Under the pieces are notes generated by a model. It saw only the letters and a program-made list of their open reading frames with translations. It searched no databases and was not told the DNA's origin. The position numbers were made by a program, and so were the translations under genes. Shown piece after piece: positions 61,830 to 64,000 of a stretch of DNA of 64,000 bases. This DNA is from JAKPQE01 sp041397845 (lineage in GTDB: Bacteria; Pseudomonadota; Alphaproteobacteria; Rhizobiales; JAKPQE01). Each line of letters starts with the position of its first letter. Positions within the stretch are counted from its first letter, which is position 1. The stretch lies in NCBI GenBank assembly GCA_041397845.1, contig JAWKVW010000003.1, forward strand, positions 124,001-188,000, read 5' to 3'.

Positions 61830-63629
61830 ATGTCGTTCGTTTCTACGGTAGCCGGACGGGTCTCGGTCGCGCAGATCTTCCCGTTCCTGCAGTGGCTGCC
61901 GAACATGACGCGGCAGAGCATCTCGGCGGATGTCTCGGCCGGCCTCACGGGCGCCATTGTCGTTTTGCCGCAGGGCGTTGCCTTCGCCACCATCGCCGGC
62001 ATGCCGCCCGAGTACGGTCTTTACGCCGGCATGATCCCGGCGATCATCGCGGCACTGTTCGGCTCGTCCTGGCATCTCGTCTCGGGTCCGACGACGGCCG
62101 CATCGATCGTGCTGTTTTCCTCGCTCAGCGTTCTCGCCGAGCCGGCCTCCGGGCGTTATGTCGAGCTGGCGCTGACGCTCGCCTTCATGGTCGGTCTCAT
62201 CGAGCTCACGCTCGGGCTCTTCCGCCTCGGCGGCATGGTCAATTTCATCTCGCATTCGGTGGTGATCGGCTTCACGGCCGGTGCCGGCGTGCTGATCGCG
62301 GCCAATCAGGTCAAGACGTTCTTCGGCATGCCGATCCCGCGCGGCTCGCACTTCCATCAGGTGATCGAGTATTTCTTCACGCATCTCAACGAGATAACAC
62401 CTGCGGTGACGGCGATCGCGGTGGTGACGATGCTGACCGGCATCCTCGTTCGAAAATATTTCCGGCGCGTGCCGTACATGATTGTCGCGATTTTCGTCGG
62501 CAGTCTCCTCGGCGTTGCGCTGCAGTTCGGCTTCGGTTTCGAGATCCCGACGGTCGGGGCGCTGCCGCGCGAGCTGCCGCCGCTGTCCGCGCCGAGCCTT
62601 GATCCGCAGGACTGGGCCAAGCTGGCGCCGACGGCGCTGGCGGTGACGCTGTTTGCGCTGACCGAAGCGGTGTCGATCTCGCGGGCGCTCGCGGTGCGAT
62701 CCGGCCAGCACATCGACGGCAACCAGGAGTTCATCGGCCAGGGCCTGTCGAACATCGCCGGCGCGTTCTTCTCGGGCTATGTCGCGACCGGTTCGTTCAA
62801 CCGCTCGGGCCTCAACTACGATGCCGGCGCCAAGACGCCGCTGGCGGCGATCATCGCCGGCGGGGCGCTGATGATCATCGTGCTGCTGGTGGCGCCGTAT
62901 GCGGCCTACATGCCGAACGCGGCGATGGCCGGCGTGCTCTTCCTCGTCGCCTGGGGGCTCATCGACCGGCACCACATCGCCCAGATCATGAAGACCAGCA
63001 AGTCGGAAACCGCGGTGATGACCGTGACGTTCCTGTCGACGCTGTTCCTTGAGCTGGAATTCGCCATCTTCGTCGGCGTGCTGCTGTCGCTGATGCTCTA
63101 CCTCAACCGCACCTCGCATCCGAAGGTGGTCATCCGGGTGCCCGATCCGGCGCAGTCGTCACGCAAGTTCACGACCGATGCGTCGCTGCCGGAGTGCCCG
63201 CAGCTTCGCATCGTGCGGATCGACGGTTCGCTGTTCTTCGGCGCGGTTGCCTATGTGCAGGAAATGCTGCGCAAGTTCGAGGCGCAGTCGCCGGAACAGA
63301 AGCATCTGATGATCGACATGTCGGGCGTCAACTTCATCGATATCGCCGGTGCGGAAATGCTGGCGCGCGAGTCGATGACCTGCCGAATGCGCGACGGCGG
63401 TCTCTACCTGCTGAATCCGAAAGAGGCGGTGCTGCACCAGCTCCAGCGCGGCGGTTACATCGACCAGATCGGCCAGCAGAACATGTTCCAGTCGAAGACG
63501 CAGGCGCTTCGCACGGTCTATGCCAAGCTCAGCCACCATCGCTGCAGCGAATGCGACAAGAATGTCTTCATCGAATGCCGGCGCAAAGGCCGGCCGGAAC
63601 CTGAAGACGACGATGCCGAGGCGGCATGA
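61830..63629 (+). CDS. SulP-family anion transporter with STAS domain
   Basis: A 599-residue SulP/SLC26 transporter (sulfate, bicarbonate or dicarboxylate). The membrane part (about 30-410) has the family starts ISADVSAGLTGAIVVLPQGVAFATIAGMPPEYGLYAGM and NIAGAFFSGYVATGSFNRSGLNYDAGAKT. A C-terminal STAS domain follows (about 460-565; LFFGAVAYVQEML, DMSGVNFIDIAGAEML). The last ~35 residues are unusual, with CSECDKNVFIEC and an acidic end. GGAGGG precedes the ATG at 61830. The substrate cannot be assigned from sequence. Confidence 0.93.
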   Translation: MSFVSTVAGRVSVAQIFPFLQWLPNMTRQSISADVSAGLTGAIVVLPQGVAFATIAGMPPEYGLYAGMIPAIIAALFGSSWHLVSGPTTAASIVLFSSLSVLAEPASGRYVELALTLAFMVGLIELTLGLFRLGGMVNFISHSVVIGFTAGAGVLIAANQVKTFFGMPIPRGSHFHQVIEYFFTHLNEITPAVTAIAVVTMLTGILVRKYFRRVPYMIVAIFVGSLLGVALQFGFGFEIPTVGALPRELPPLSAPSLDPQDWAKLAPTALAVTLFALTEAVSISRALAVRSGQHIDGNQEFIGQGLSNIAGAFFSGYVATGSFNRSGLNYDAGAKTPLAAIIAGGALMIIVLLVAPYAAYMPNAAMAGVLFLVAWGLIDRHHIAQIMKTSKSETAVMTVTFLSTLFLELEFAIFVGVLLSLMLYLNRTSHPKVVIRVPDPAQSSRKFTTDASLPECPQLRIVRIDGSLFFGAVAYVQEMLRKFEAQSPEQKHLMIDMSGVNFIDIAGAEMLARESMTCRMRDGGLYLLNPKEAVLHQLQRGGYIDQIGQQNMFQSKTQALRTVYAKLSHHRCSECDKNVFIECRRKGRPEPEDDDAEAA

Positions 63630-63644
63630 GACGGGCTCCATGAG

Positions 63645-63676
63645 GGCGGCGGTGGCGAAAAGCTCCGCCGCCTTTT
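63645..63676 (+). terminator. Intrinsic terminator after SulP gene
   Basis: An 8-bp stem GGCGGCGG / CCGCCGCC (63645-63652, 63665-63672) with a 12-base loop is followed by TTTTCCTTG, 15 bp past the stop. Confidence 0.75.
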
Positions 63677-63739
63677 CCTTGTCCGCACAAATTCCGGTAT
63701 AGAGTCGTCCGAACGCTACCAGTCGGCCGCCGGGTTCAG

Positions 63740-64000
63740 ATGTCCGTACCGCCACCACCGCCGCAACTGCCCAAGACGCTGGCCGATTTTCTCGAGGCGC
63801 AGCTCGCGGACCGCGGGGGAGGGGTAACGGTCGAAGGCGATTCCCCGGGCAGGCGCGACGCGGTGCGGCGGGCTCCCGGCGGGGGCGCTGCCGCAACGGC
63901 CGACATTGCGGGCGGCGGCGCAACCGGGGGCAGGCGCGGGGACGCCGCCGGCGGCCGGAAGGGCTGGAAGAAGCTGCCGTCGCTGCCGCCGTTTGCGATA
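63740..64000 (+). CDS. Hypothetical protein, partial (runs off window)
   Basis: An open frame of 87 codons from ATG 63740 to the window end. It starts MSVPPPPPQLPKTLADFLEAQLADRGGG, then a low-complexity Gly/Ala/Arg stretch, and continues GWKKLPSLPPFAI at the edge. No domain is recognised. The proline-rich start and the absence of stops in an otherwise stop-free GC-rich region leave coding status moderately uncertain; the weak ribosome site does not help. It follows the SulP terminator, so it would be a separate transcription unit. Confidence 0.5.
   Translation, partial: MSVPPPPPQLPKTLADFLEAQLADRGGGVTVEGDSPGRRDAVRRAPGGGAAATADIAGGGATGGRRGDAAGGRKGWKKLPSLPPFAI

Overview
The window is a stretch of GC-rich alphaproteobacterial chromosome, most likely from the order Hyphomicrobiales (Rhizobiales). 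The family-level evidence is GapR (DUF2312), the 44-residue aa3-type cytochrome oxidase subunit IV, DUF1036 and DUF882 envelope proteins, a Caulobacter-type fliF-fliG-fliH-fliN-flbD operon, a rhizobial-type palindromic intergenic repeat, and the ppa-rlmH-rsfS-nadD-proA-proB-obgE core gene order. I see no tRNA, rRNA, CRISPR array, insertion sequence, integrase or replication origin. I cannot assign a genus.

Layout. 1-9.2 kb (minus strand): the end of ppa, rlmH, rsfS, nadD-proA-proB (start/stop overlaps), obgE, and a feoA-feoB-feoC ferrous iron operon behind a promoter with a Fur-like palindrome. 9.2-15 kb (minus): leuC, rplS, trmD, rimM, rpsP, ffh, with a candidate ~100-nt RNA that has its own promoter and terminator just upstream of ffh. 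15.3-18.6 kb: a Crp/Fnr regulator divergent from a NifX-like protein, then a TPP riboswitch driving a thiamine-precursor ABC permease and binding protein. 18.6-29.5 kb: a response regulator with a degenerate EAL protein, an alternative L36 gene, a TPR protein, pyruvate kinase, DUF1036, glycerate 2-kinase, a DMT exporter, N-formylglutamate amidohydrolase, gapR, and a murein-endopeptidase-like DUF882 protein. 29.7-42.6 kb: an L,D-transpeptidase, an NtrC-type regulator, M3 oligopeptidase, an ABC1-family kinase, the oxidase subunit IV, three-subunit proton-translocating transhydrogenase (pntAA-pntAB-pntB), a hydrolase, a membrane rhodanese and a TPR lipoprotein. 42.8-49.5 kb: two methyl-accepting chemotaxis proteins, rpsU, purK and purE. 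49.5-52.3 kb: a less GC-rich NYN-domain gene with a structured leader, then a LysR regulator divergent from an isochorismatase-like hydrolase. 52.3-57.6 kb: the flagellar operon. 57.9-63.6 kb: a TAXI-type TRAP transporter, divergent from a SulP/STAS anion transporter; an unidentified partial gene runs off the right edge.

A dominant technical feature is small patches of single-base insertions and deletions: trmD/rimM, the L,D-transpeptidase, purK, LysR/hydrolase and the TRAP permease/DUF1850. Outside the patches the reading frames are clean. Inside them the protein sequence resumes in another frame with family residues intact, and essential genes are hit. I therefore read these as consensus errors in the assembly rather than decay, although the genes are marked broken as they stand.

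The accessory items most worth a second look are the promoter-RNA-terminator unit upstream of ffh, the NYN gene with its hairpin leader, the riboswitch-controlled transporter lacking a local ATPase, and the Crp/Fnr-NifX pair. No unambiguous new multi-gene system is evident.
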